10,072 nt of DNA from JALZUU01 sp964441245 (GCA_964441245.1 CAYTVR010000266.1:1-10072), one strand, 5' to 3'; counted from the first letter of the stretch, positions 1-6,557 are shown. Made by a program: numbers and translations. The notes: generated by a model not told the origin, from the letters alone.

Positions 1-304
1 TGTAAGTCCATTTTTCTAAACGCTTTTTTTCTAAAGGGGCAGTCAGGCCGCTTTAGACTAGTATAAGTTTTAACCTGCATATCCTGCTAGATCTTAAGGA
101 AAGCAGCCTGAAATTTTGCATTGTTGTATAAGGACTATTATACAACTTCATGTCGCATAACAAGAGGCGAGAGGAATAAACAGAAAAAATAAAATTCAAC
201 TCTTGATTCACATTCTTAATTAAAACCTCCGAATTGCATCCTGTACAAATTTTTAGCGTTGAACTTATTTAAGGGGCTATAGACACAATATAATAAAGGG
301 TATA
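1..304. other. Gene-free left edge with one clear hairpin
   Basis: I find no convincing gene here on either strand. The main structure is a perfect 9-bp inverted repeat, GTTGTATAA at 123-131 and TTATACAAC at 138-146, around a 6-nt loop (ggacta). A weaker CTGCT/AGCAG pairing lies at about 87-108. The 10-mer ATGTCGCATA at 150-159 occurs again at 6640-6649, also in an intergenic stretch, so it may belong to a dispersed element. No TAnnTTTG promoter box is obvious before the gene at 305. Confidence 0.5.
123..146. repeat. 9-bp perfect inverted repeat, 6-nt loop
   Basis: GTTGTATAA pairs fully with TTATACAAC across the loop ggacta. There is no T-run after it on the plus strand, so it is not a standard intrinsic terminator. 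It could be an operator or part of a larger repeat. It lies about 160 nt before the small membrane protein gene. Confidence 0.5.
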
Positions 305-982
305 ATGCCAGAAGTTCAATCCAAACTTTCAACTGAAATTAATTTTTCAGAAGTCAAGCTATTCATTTGGAGTTACATAAAAATCATAGGATTCAGTTTT
401 ATCTTTCCAGTTTGGGTGGCCACCTTTTTCAATGAAGGGATTGCCTTATGGAAAATTATTTCTTGGGCGCAAAGTGATATTATGTTTTGGAAAATAAAAC
501 CTTATTTCACTTTCACCTTAATTGTATTTTTCATTCCATTGGTTTACCTAGTTTGGTTTTATTATTTGACCATCCGCAAGGTATTGAGGAAAGCCCACAA
601 AGAATTTTTTAGCGCATGGACCAAAGAATTGTCTAATTACATAGCGCAACTCACCATTCAACAATACGCCGTTAATCAAGAAGGGAAAAGAAAAATCGAT
701 TTGAATAGAGTCTATATGTGGATGAATAAAAAAATCAGTTTACTTCCCAAGTGGCTACAGTGGGTTACCAAAAGATTATTTGATCAACTCCCTTTACTTG
801 AATTGGTTAACGCCTACCATTTTAAAGATCTGATAGAAGGAAATGAAGAAAAGATAGCCTCAGACATCAATAAAAAAATAGAGGAAGTTCAGCTCTCCAT
901 AATTGATTCCATCGTTCCAAGGTGGACGCTATTTATCATTCCTTTTAATATTATTTTGTTGATTTTTTATATTTCATTTTAG
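305..982 (+). CDS. Small three-helix inner-membrane protein of unknown function
   Basis: I do not recognise the family of this 225-residue protein. Hydrophobic segments lie at about residues 19-41, 67-90 and 205-224. They enclose a basic, amphipathic central region (about 91-204) rich in Lys, Glu and Trp that is probably cytoplasmic. The N terminus has no cleavable signal peptide. The ATG is preceded by AAAGGG at 295-300, a purine-rich stretch at Shine-Dalgarno distance, which supports this start. The gene stands alone, converging on the lipoprotein gene. Its TAG stop codon is also the first triplet of a 12-bp terminal inverted repeat (980-991 with 1054-1065). The codon content and helix pattern look like a real protein, but no function can be assigned. 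Confidence 0.75.
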   Translation: MPEVQSKLSTEINFSEVKLFIWSYIKIIGFSFIFPVWVATFFNEGIALWKIISWAQSDIMFWKIKPYFTFTLIVFFIPLVYLVWFYYLTIRKVLRKAHKEFFSAWTKELSNYIAQLTIQQYAVNQEGKRKIDLNRVYMWMNKKISLLPKWLQWVTKRLFDQLPLLELVNAYHFKDLIEGNEEKIASDINKKIEEVQLSIIDSIVPRWTLFIIPFNIILLIFYISF

Positions 983-1065
983 ACTTTATTCGACAGACGG
1001 TTAACGGCCGTTTCACTGACGACAGACGGACAGCCACTATACGATTATTTATAGAATAAAGTCTA
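980..1065. repeat. Inverted-repeat element between convergent genes
   Basis: TAGACTTTATTC (980-991) is the exact reverse complement of GAATAAAGTCTA (1054-1065). The 62-nt interior holds GACAGACGG twice in direct orientation (992-1000 and 1021-1029) and the perfect palindrome AACGGCCGTT (1003-1012). The right arm also overlaps a second palindrome, AAGTCTA-t-TAGACTT (1059-1073). The left arm includes the stop codon of the upstream gene. The element may help end transcription from both sides or be a small non-autonomous mobile element. I see no clear target-site duplication. Confidence 0.55.
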
Positions 1066-1083
1066 TTAGACTTGTTCTAGTGA

Positions 1084-1494
1084 TTACTGTTTCTCTCCAC
1101 TGAAAAAATGTCCTTCGCCCAAAGGGTCGATATTCAAATTCATGTTAATAGGCGTTCCAATTGCAAAGGTGACAGATCTTTCAGTTTCCTGCGTATTATC
1201 TGTGGGGGAGACAATATTCGTAGTACTAAGTTTTCTGATTTCAATCTCAAAGGCACCAAACTCATTCGCTGTTTTGGGGGCAACTAAAATTCGATTATTT
1301 TCTATCTTAGAAACAATGACTTCATAAGGATTAATATCCGCTCCTTCATTATTCCCATATCCGCCGATGTACTCTCCAATTATTTCAATGGTCAAATCTT
1401 CTTCTACTTCTTCTACGTCCTCTTTTTTACAGTTTGAAAAAGCGATGATTATTCCTAAGAGCAATAAAAATAGTGGTAGTTTTTTCATATTCAT
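1084..1494 (-). CDS. Small outer-envelope lipoprotein, function unknown
   Basis: This 136-residue protein begins with a lipoprotein signal peptide: Lys4-Lys5, a Leu/Ile-rich core, then Ala-Phe-Ser-Asn-Cys with the lipidated cysteine at residue 22. Lys-Lys and a run of Glu/Asp (about 25-33) follow. Acidic residues just after the cysteine resemble the lipoprotein export signal for surface display described in Bacteroidetes, so surface exposure is possible. The mature part, about 115 residues, looks beta-rich, with a Gly-Gly-Tyr-Gly turn near residues 44-47. This recalls the many small Bacteroidota lipoproteins of lipocalin-like size, but no family can be named. Met1 (1494) and Met3 (1488) are both possible starts. 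A weak -7-like TAATATTG lies just upstream on the minus strand. Confidence 0.8.
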   Translation of the reverse strand: MNMKKLPLFLLLLGIIIAFSNCKKEDVEEVEEDLTIEIIGEYIGGYGNNEGADINPYEVIVSKIENNRILVAPKTANEFGAFEIEIRKLSTTNIVSPTDNTQETERSVTFAIGTPINMNLNIDPLGEGHFFSGEKQ

Positions 1495-1546
1495 TTTTTA
1501 TGGTCATCCAATATTAATGATGTATTAATTTGCCCACCCACTAATC

Positions 1547-1616
1547 CATAGGATGATGGGAAATCATCCTATGTAGCAGGGTTGCCAGCATCGGATAGTT
1601 TCCCACTATCCAATGC
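1547..1616. repeat. Twin hairpins with complementary loops
   Basis: Hairpin 1 is an 11-bp perfect stem, CATAGGATGAT (1547-1557) with ATCATCCTATG (1563-1573), loop GGGAA. Hairpin 2 is an 11-bp stem with one mismatch, GCATCGGATAG (1588-1598) with CTATCCAATGC (1606-1616), loop TTTCCCA. GGGAAA at loop 1 (1558-1563) is the reverse complement of TTTCCC at loop 2 (1599-1604). A kissing interaction, or one long alternative duplex, is therefore possible. The pair lies about 50 nt upstream of the lipoprotein start on its strand, so it may sit in that gene's leader or be a REPIN-like mobile repeat. Confidence 0.65.
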
Positions 1617-1653
1617 TTTTGTGGAGTGGCTTTCTTTTTTTTAATACGACTTA

Positions 1654-1668
1654 CCGACGTAAAGTCGG
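1654..1668. repeat. Short hairpin CCGAC/GTCGG
   Basis: CCGAC (1654-1658) pairs with GTCGG (1664-1668) around GTAAA. The arms match those of the ssb-spacer hairpin at 8476-8488, which suggests a shared repeat type. Confidence 0.4.
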
Positions 1669-1695
1669 CACTGGTTCGTCAAATCAATAGACACA

Positions 1696-1711
1696 TTTCA
1701 CGAAAGTGAGA
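1696..1711. repeat. GAAA-capped mini-hairpin
   Basis: TTTCAC (1696-1701) pairs with GTGAGA (1706-1711), one pair being a T-G wobble, around GAAA. It lies just past the 3' end of the four-helix membrane protein gene and belongs to the recurrent GAAA/GAA hairpin class seen across this window. Confidence 0.45.
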
Positions 1712-1749
1712 AAAGAAAAAAGCAAATAGTACTTTTTCAGGTTTTCGAT

Positions 1750-2157
1750 TTAGGCTTCACCGTAGTTTGATTTCTTATCCCCTTTCAAAATAATCCAAAT
1801 TAAAACCATCGCCATTAAAGTTAACAACGCGAAAAATTTCTCAAAGTTAGTCTTCGCAAAAATATTCCCAATCGTATTTAATCCAAATAATAATAAAAAT
1901 ATCCACAGAATAATATTAACCACTTTCGCAGATAAAAAGGCCTTGATATACCCACCTTTGATTAAGAGCGACAAGTACAATAACAAATTAATTACAATAG
2001 AGATAGTTTCAAAAACATACATCTCTGAATCATTTTGCAATCGCCCGCCCCAAGTAATTTCGTATGGAATAATTTTTAAAAGGATGCAGATATGAAATAA
2101 CAAGACTGCTCCAAATAAGCCTAACATGATTTTAATGGCGGTATCTGATTTCATCAT
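1750..2157 (-). CDS. Four-helix membrane protein, translationally coupled
   Basis: This is a 135-residue integral membrane protein with helices at about 8-28, 48-66, 77-98 and 106-124 and a short charged tail (Lys-Gly-Asp-Lys-Lys). The first inter-helix loop carries Trp-Gly-Gly-Arg-Leu near 36-40, the most distinctive motif. I know of no function. An ATG at 2187 would add ten hydrophilic residues, but those codons lie inside the end of the upstream gene. The ATG at 2157 shares its A with the TAA stop of the hydrolase (TAATG), the usual sign of translational coupling, so I chose it; a second ATG follows directly at 2154. The gene most likely forms a two-gene operon with the secreted hydrolase. 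Whether the two proteins work together is unknown. Confidence 0.75.
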   Translation of the reverse strand: MMKSDTAIKIMLGLFGAVLLFHICILLKIIPYEITWGGRLQNDSEMYVFETISIVINLLLYLSLLIKGGYIKAFLSAKVVNIILWIFLLLFGLNTIGNIFAKTNFEKFFALLTLMAMVLIWIILKGDKKSNYGEA

Positions 2158-3248
2158 TACTTTATGATTTTTTGATTTCTCAACCACTTCCCCATCGTCT
2201 CGTAATAGTTATCGCAAGCTTGCCATTGTAGCGCAGACAAATCTTCTTGATAAGCACAAGTAATACATTTTTGCAAGTTATGATTACAATCTTCGAATAC
2301 CTTAATGGTCAATGGGGAATTGGGATTTATGCTAATCGTTTTTTTATACAACGCTTTTGTTTTTCGCCAATCCACTTGTGAATCATTTTCGCCAAACAAA
2401 GCTAAAACAGGACAGTTGATTTTAAGAAGTTTTTCATCAAAATTTTCGATGTACACCCATAAGCCACTTTCTTCATCAAAATGTCCTTTGCTAGTATATA
2501 ACTTTTGTTGGGTGAGATATTCTTTTCTACCTGCTTCCGTAATAATGGGTTCATGCTGGAAGCCAAATAATTTACTACAGGTACTATCTTGTCCTAATGC
2601 TTGAGTCGCTTTCCAATAACTTTTGTAATTGCCTTTTGTGCAAAAAAGTTGTTGCCCCTTCTCCCATGCTTGAAATAATTTTTCAGCTTCTTCTTCCGTT
2701 TTTCCGGCAATGATCAAATTGGACTTTAATAGATAACCAAAGTTTTCTTTATCGTCTGTACCGCTGACGGAAATCCAAAAATCGATTGGAAATTGCTCAT
2801 TGATTAATGGACAAATCCAACCTGCTCGACTGATGCCCCATAGTCCTATTTTTTCAGCTCCTGCTATTTTTAATTTCTTGATTTCTGCAATAGCAGCAAT
2901 AGCTTCATTGGCTGAATTTTCCACAGGTTGATTGGCATTGAAGGTGCCTTCACTTTTCCCACATCCCATTTTATCCCATAACACTACAGTTAAACCCAAG
3001 GCTACTAATTCATCTCTGAGACTGGAATACCATTGGCCTTCTACAAAATCGGTGCGCCCATACCCTGGAATAAGGAGGACTACCGCTGTTGACTTTTGGG
3101 TCTTTGGAGTTTCGATCACTCCCCTCAAGGTTTTATTTTCAAACTGGAATTCAAATGGATTGGAAACGCTTTGGCTGTGGGAGATTTGCCGAAAGGCTAA
3201 AAGAGAGAAAAGTAAAAGAAATAAAGTAGGTGTTATTGATTTTGTCAT
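2157..3248 (-). CDS. Secreted alpha/beta-hydrolase (serine hydrolase)
   Basis: This 363-residue enzyme has the alpha/beta-hydrolase fold. A signal peptide covers about residues 1-25 (Lys3, a Leu/Phe core, then Ser-His-Ser-Gln), placing it in the periplasm or outside the cell. The oxyanion-hole loop Pro-Gly-Tyr-Gly-Arg is at 61-65. The nucleophile elbow Gly-Ile-Ser-Arg-Ala-Gly puts the catalytic serine at Ser140. The likely acid is Asp289 in Gly-Glu-Asn-Asp and the likely base His323 in Cys-Asn-His-Asn. This layout fits esterases/acyl hydrolases of the serine aminopeptidase S33-like group; the substrate cannot be read from sequence. A cap region at about 165-275 separates the two halves. Cysteines at 321, 328, 331 and 345 near the C terminus may form disulfides in the periplasm, which is less usual for the family. 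Its stop overlaps the start of the membrane protein downstream. Confidence 0.85.
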   Translation of the reverse strand: MTKSITPTLFLLLFSLLAFRQISHSQSVSNPFEFQFENKTLRGVIETPKTQKSTAVVLLIPGYGRTDFVEGQWYSSLRDELVALGLTVVLWDKMGCGKSEGTFNANQPVENSANEAIAAIAEIKKLKIAGAEKIGLWGISRAGWICPLINEQFPIDFWISVSGTDDKENFGYLLKSNLIIAGKTEEEAEKLFQAWEKGQQLFCTKGNYKSYWKATQALGQDSTCSKLFGFQHEPIITEAGRKEYLTQQKLYTSKGHFDEESGLWVYIENFDEKLLKINCPVLALFGENDSQVDWRKTKALYKKTISINPNSPLTIKVFEDCNHNLQKCITCAYQEDLSALQWQACDNYYETMGKWLRNQKIIK

Positions 3249-3279
3249 TTACGCTAAATTATTCTGGATGTAAATAGAT

Positions 3280-3295
3280 TTACTTCCGTAAGTAA
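3280..3295. repeat. Short inverted repeat before the hydrolase gene
   Basis: TTACTT (3280-3285) and AAGTAA (3290-3295) form a perfect 6-bp inverted repeat around CCGT, 32 nt upstream of the hydrolase start. It could be an operator half-site pair; no clear promoter box supports that. Confidence 0.3.
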
Positions 3296-3434
3296 TTACA
3301 TTATTGATAGCTCGCAGAATAATTTCTATTGAATACTAATTTTTTTCTACCACTGGGGCAATTAACTATTACCTTTAAACTATTCAATCACCATATCCCA
3401 ATTATAAAGCCCATGCCCATTTTTATGATTTTAG

Positions 3435-3455
3435 AAAAAGATCAACAAGATGATC
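3435..3455 (-). terminator. Weak intrinsic terminator after the methyltransferase
   Basis: On the minus strand GATCA (3455-3451) pairs with TGATC (3444-3440), and a run of five T (3439-3435) follows. The stem is short, so strength is doubtful. It lies about 60 nt past the methyltransferase stop and before the hydrolase, where a transcription boundary makes sense. Confidence 0.4.
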
Positions 3456-3513
3456 CCCCAATAAATAGAATTGCCTTTTTAGTTAGATCGCTCAATAGTT
3501 TTTGATAAAGACT

Positions 3514-4257
3514 TCATTTTCTAGCAATCCAAAACCTACATGCTCCAGATTTTTCTTTTACTTTTTCACTTTCGTTAAATTCATCACTTCTATAAAAACT
3601 TTCTATCACTTCAAAGCCTCCTACATTGAGAAAATTTTCAACTTCTTCTTGGTTTGGAATATGAATATATATTTCTCGGCTTTCATTTTTAGAGGTGGTG
3701 ATCAAATCTCCAAATTCATGTAGCTTAGCATCTTGCTTTCCTTCATTCCAAATCACTTTCTGCTCTTTCCAAAATTCAAAGTAATTGGCATCTTTATCCC
3801 TATCATGTGTGGTAAAAATAAATGTACCTCCTCTTTTCGATACGCGATTGATTTCACTCAATGCTTTTTTTCGTTGGCTAGCATCTGGAATGGACATTAA
3901 TCCATTGAAAGAAAAGATGACAGCATCAAAAACCTGATCATTAAATTCAAGGTCTCTTGCATCGCCTTCCTTAAAGTTGATATCAAGTTGATAGTTTTTA
4001 TTCAACTCAGTTGCGGTAGCGATCATCTCGGGCGTTAGATCGATTCCAATAATTTGTTCATAGCCTAATTGAAATAAATGAAAGGTCGTTCTTCCTGTTC
4101 CACAGCCAAGATCAAGAATGTTATCCGTCTTTTTTAAATACTTCCCAAATACATATTTCTCTGATTCCCATAAACCTACTTCTGTAGTAAATTTTGAATA
4201 ATTTTCTACACCACTTTGATATTGAAGAATTATGAAATCAGTTGTTAACTTATTCAT
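3514..4257 (-). CDS. Class I SAM-dependent methyltransferase
   Basis: This 247-residue soluble protein has the class I (Rossmann-like) methyltransferase core. Motif I, Ile-Leu-Asp-Leu-Gly-Cys-Gly-Thr-Gly-Arg at 47-56, binds S-adenosylmethionine. The motif II acid is Asp73 in Gly-Ile-Asp-Leu-Thr-Pro, which should contact the ribose hydroxyls. Gly-Asp-Ala at 98-100 and Asp111-Ala-Val-Ile-Phe-Ser-Phe-Asn match the later strands. The arrangement resembles the Methyltransf_11/25 group of small-molecule methyltransferases. The acceptor substrate is unknown. No signal peptide is present, so it acts in the cytoplasm. A 52-codon ORF ends 28 nt before its start and could share its transcript. The C-terminal part (about 190-247) is more divergent and may recognise the substrate. 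Confidence 0.85.
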   Translation of the reverse strand: MNKLTTDFIILQYQSGVENYSKFTTEVGLWESEKYVFGKYLKKTDNILDLGCGTGRTTFHLFQLGYEQIIGIDLTPEMIATATELNKNYQLDINFKEGDARDLEFNDQVFDAVIFSFNGLMSIPDASQRKKALSEINRVSKRGGTFIFTTHDRDKDANYFEFWKEQKVIWNEGKQDAKLHEFGDLITTSKNESREIYIHIPNQEEVENFLNVGGFEVIESFYRSDEFNESEKVKEKSGACRFWIARK

Positions 4258-4285
4258 TTGCCTTGATTTTCAATAATGCTGTTGG

Positions 4286-4444
4286 TTATAATATGTGAGA
4301 AATGTAAACGCTCAGTTTTTTTGAAACGGATTCTACTATTTTATGCATATCATCGCCTGTATATTTTTTGGATAAGTGAACATCGTAACGGACGGATTTT
4401 AATTCCTTCGCCATTGGTAGGGGTTTAATTTTTTTAGCATTCAT
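4286..4444 (-). CDS. Small ORF, 52 residues, hypothetical
   Basis: An ATG at 4444 opens a 52-codon frame ending in TAA at 4288-4286. The peptide is basic and hydrophilic, with Ser-Val-Arg-Tyr-Asp-Val-His-Leu-Ser-Lys-Lys-Tyr mid-chain, then an amphipathic helix-like stretch (Asp-Asp-Met-His-Lys-Ile-Val-Glu-Ser-Val-Ser-Lys-Lys-Leu) and a hydrophobic C terminus. An internal ATG at residue 11 (4414) is an alternative start. The alternation of charged and hydrophobic residues looks protein-like, and it sits 28 nt upstream of the methyltransferase start on the same strand. It has no recognised family. It may be a real small protein, a leader peptide, or the remnant of a longer gene. Confidence 0.4.
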   Translation of the reverse strand: MNAKKIKPLPMAKELKSVRYDVHLSKKYTGDDMHKIVESVSKKLSVYISHIL

Positions 4445-4461
4445 CGACAGGAATGATTGTA

Positions 4462-4493
4462 AAATTTGTCACCAAATTTAGCGAAAGCTAAAT
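4462..4493. repeat. Two overlapping, mutually exclusive hairpins
   Basis: AAATTTG (4462-4468) pairs perfectly with CAAATTT (4473-4479) around TCAC. ATTTAGC (4476-4482) pairs perfectly with GCTAAAT (4487-4493) around GAAA. The stems share 4476-4479, so only one can form fully at a time. The site lies in the gap after the barrel gene and before the small ORF. The second hairpin contains GCGAAAGC, an unusually stable mini-hairpin core. Confidence 0.5.
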
Positions 4494-4512
4494 AACAATA
4501 CCTTGTTTTTTT

Positions 4513-5718
4513 TTAAAAGTATTTAATTACTTCTATTTCTAAATTTGAATCTTCTCTAAACAAATAGACAAATTCTCTTTCATCAATTTTTATAAAAAAT
4601 TGAGAATTTACCGATATTTTAAAATCATTGGATAAGCGTTGACTTGCTTCGATACGCCCAATGGTAGAAGATTTACTTAGGTCTTTAAATACGCCAAAGA
4701 TGATCTCCGTGCTGGCTTCATTATTTAAGGTAATTCGACTCCCAATGAACAGGTCATTGTCAAGGGATGAAAAAGTTAATAATTGTCGATTGTCATAAAT
4801 GTACTCTGCCAAAACACCTATGTCCAGTCCCCTTTTATTTACGTTGCCAAAAGTGTATTCTATACCACTGCCAAGAGCGAAGATATTATCCAAGTTATCA
4901 AAGTCACCAGCTCGATAGACCGCTTCTAGCTTTACCAGAATATTATTCAAGATGAACTGAAAATCTAAACCTCCTTGGTGAACGATTGGGTATTGTAAAC
5001 CGAAACCAGTATTGTCAAATAGGATTAATGGCTCTCTTGCATTACCATAGAAATAATGGAGTCCAAAATCTACATCGCCAAGGTAATGTGTCCATCTTAG
5101 TGCAAAGGCAGGTTGCCATTCCTCATACTCAGATTCATAACTTATTTGTTCCTCTGTGATGACTTCTGGGGTTCTTGGTCTACCCGCTTCATTGCCAAAC
5201 GAAATCTTCCTAAAGTAAGGCATGGCCATAATGGAGAAATCTCCTGCGGACGATGAATAAATAGCCTCAAGGGTTGGTTGTCCCAACTTTTCTTCTCCAT
5301 CCAAACCCTCTAAAAAATCAATCTGATTCACGACGTCAACCAAATGAACAGTTTCTAATTTTCCCCAGAAATATTTTTTGATGCCTGCATTAAATTCCCA
5401 GTTATCCGTATAGGTTTGATAATAGAACTCTCTAAGATCCCAATGGGTTCTGCTTCCTCCATTGGGATCTATTCTTACAAAACCTTCGAAGTTGATAGAT
5501 CCATTTTTCTCGGCCCAATCAAGTGATACTTTAGGTCTAAATGAAAGAGAAGGATAGAAAATATTTTGATCAGAATAAGCGCCTTCTTTGAAAAAACTTA
5601 GCGCATTAGCTCCAATTTCAAAACTGTAATCTAAACTTATTTTCTTACTATCTGACTGTCCAACACCATACTGGAGAGTGAAAAAAGAGATCAATGTAAG
5701 GTAAAATATTCGGCTCAC
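4513..5718 (-). CDS. Outer-membrane beta-barrel protein (DUF1302-like)
   Basis: This 401-residue protein has a signal peptide (Arg3, hydrophobic core, probable cleavage near Gly-Val-Gly-Gln, residues 18-21). A long run of alternating aromatic/polar strands follows, ending in Lys-Tyr-Phe with the C-terminal Phe typical of outer-membrane barrels. The most conserved-looking stretch is about 111-150: Ala-Gly-Ile-Lys-Lys-Tyr-Phe-Trp-Gly-Lys, then His-Leu-Val-Asp-Val-Val-Asn-Gln, then Glu-Glu-Lys-Leu-Gly-Gln-Pro. I associate this pattern with DUF1302-type barrels found next to LolA-like proteins and RND/MMPL exporters. It begins 2 nt after the LolA-like remnant, so they were one operon. It probably served as the outer-membrane part of an export or lipid-trafficking route. 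The reading frame is intact although its upstream partner is broken, so it may be expressed or decaying. Confidence 0.7.
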   Translation of the reverse strand: MSRIFYLTLISFFTLQYGVGQSDSKKISLDYSFEIGANALSFFKEGAYSDQNIFYPSLSFRPKVSLDWAEKNGSINFEGFVRIDPNGGSRTHWDLREFYYQTYTDNWEFNAGIKKYFWGKLETVHLVDVVNQIDFLEGLDGEEKLGQPTLEAIYSSSAGDFSIMAMPYFRKISFGNEAGRPRTPEVITEEQISYESEYEEWQPAFALRWTHYLGDVDFGLHYFYGNAREPLILFDNTGFGLQYPIVHQGGLDFQFILNNILVKLEAVYRAGDFDNLDNIFALGSGIEYTFGNVNKRGLDIGVLAEYIYDNRQLLTFSSLDNDLFIGSRITLNNEASTEIIFGVFKDLSKSSTIGRIEASQRLSNDFKISVNSQFFIKIDEREFVYLFREDSNLEIEVIKYF

Positions 5719-5720
5719 GT

Positions 5721-6086
5721 TTAACTTCTTTTTAGACTGTTTTGATTGAAATCTCTTTCTGTAAGCTTCGAATTAAAATCAAAATCATTAAAAATAAGTT
5801 TGGTCTCTTTTTGAGATTGATGATTGACTACATTCATTTCAGAGGCTCTCCAATGCTTATCTTTATATAGCTTGTATTTGGCGTAAGCCATAGTCTTCAA
5901 TAGGTCACCTTTTCCATCATAAAACTCTATTTTTTCTATTCTTTGACGCTTGTCCGTATTAAAGTAAACCACATGTTTGGAATAACCTGATTTTGTATCT
6001 ACGGGATATCTTTCAACGATGGAAACGTTGTCGCCATTGAGCTGAGCATCCTTTAGGTACTTGTATGGATACTTTTCTGGGCGAGG
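5721..6086 (-). pseudogene. LolA-like outer-membrane lipoprotein-sorting protein, C-terminal remnant
   Basis: The frame is open from 6086 to the stop at 5721 (121 codons), bounded upstream by TGA at 6089-6087. From Glu-Lys-Tyr-Pro-Tyr-Lys-Tyr-Leu it reads through Leu-Asn-Gly-Asp, Val-Glu-Arg-Tyr-Pro, Ser-Gly-Tyr-Ser, Val-Val-Tyr-Phe and Ile-Glu-Lys-Ile-Glu-Phe-Tyr-Asp-Gly-Lys-Gly to His-Trp-Arg and Asn-His-Gln-Ser-Gln-Lys-Glu-Thr, closing with Leu-Thr-Glu-Arg-Asp-Phe and Ser-Leu-Lys-Arg. That order fits the LolA-like family PF17131, a periplasmic lipid/lipoprotein-carrier fold. Full-length members are about 240-260 residues with a signal peptide; here the whole N-terminal half and signal peptide are missing. 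An ATG-like start at 5972 would give only 83 residues without export signal. It is therefore very probably non-functional. Family assignment is from memory of the pattern, moderate confidence. Confidence 0.65.
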
Positions 6087-6451
6087 TCACCTTCTTCTGA
6101 AAGGCCAGTATTTTGCTCGTAGAAGGATACGAGTTCGTGGTAACCCTGCTGCTCCTTATAGTAATGGTAATAGGCTAAAAAAATGGTTCGGATTTTATCT
6201 ATTGGATTAGTATGCTTTTCACAATGCTTCTTAAAATAGCTCAATAATTGGACACGAGCTTTGATCGTTAACGCAGCTATAATTTCTTCCTTTTTTTCAA
6301 AATATAGATAAACAGTTCCCTTAGCTATCTTAGCCCTAGAAGCTACTTTATTTATACTTATACCACTTAGCCCTTCCGCCTGAAGAATGTCTTCAGCGGC
6401 TTTTATTATTGCATTGTATTTTTTTTGATTTTGAATGGTAGTTGCTTTTAT
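6053..6451 (-). pseudogene. TetR-family regulator, truncated and lacking an ATG
   Basis: The frame encodes a clear TetR N-terminal DNA-binding domain: Ile-Ile-Lys-Ala-Ala-Glu-Asp-Ile-Leu, then Ile-Ser-Ile-Asn-Lys-Val-Ala, Ala-Lys-Ile-Ala-Lys-Gly-Thr-Val-Tyr-Leu-Tyr-Phe and Lys-Lys-Glu-Glu-Ile-Ile. About 65 residues of the ligand-binding domain follow, then a TAA at 6055-6053. Normal family members are about 190-210 residues; this one is at most about 132. No ATG exists in frame between the stop at 6493-6491 and the helix-turn-helix. ATA at 6451-6449, followed by Lys-Ala-Thr-Thr, sits where a start would be expected and may be a mutated ATG. The 3' end runs out of frame into the LolA-like remnant, overlapping it at 6053-6086. 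TetR repressors commonly control neighbouring exporters, so this was probably the local regulator. Confidence 0.75.
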
Positions 6452-6506
6452 TATTGAAGTTGTTTCAAAACTTAGAATTTCAGAAGTAATTTAAGTTTTA
6501 TTTTTC

Positions 6507-6518
6507 TGACTTTCGTCA
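6507..6518. repeat. Mini-hairpin TGAC/GTCA with GAAA loop on the minus strand
   Basis: TGAC (6507-6510) pairs with GTCA (6515-6518) around TTTC, which reads GAAA on the minus strand. It is another member of the GAAA-loop hairpin set. Confidence 0.35.
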
Positions 6519-6540
6519 AATCTGCCGATCGTTAGGCAAA

Positions 6541-6557
6541 ATTTAGCGAAAGCCAAA
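6541..6557. repeat. Imperfect TTTAGC-GAAA-GCCAAA hairpin
   Basis: The core GCGAAAGC is intact and one A-C mismatch interrupts the stem. The sequence closely matches the perfect hairpin at 4476-4493. Confidence 0.4.

Noticed and set aside
123..159. Possible integron attC-like site (hairpin plus GCATAAC)
   Set aside because: The GCATAAC and GTTATGC strings do not fit the RYYYAAC/GTTRRRY core sites, and there is no integrase or cassette array.
1610..1645. Intrinsic terminator on the plus strand ending in the T-run at 1631-1642
   Set aside because: The T-run is present but no stem lies directly before it; the nearest hairpin ends at 1616, and no plus-strand gene needs a terminator there.
2305..3273. 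Plus-strand frames opposite the hydrolase
   Set aside because: They are shadows of the hydrolase frame, whose motifs are unambiguous.
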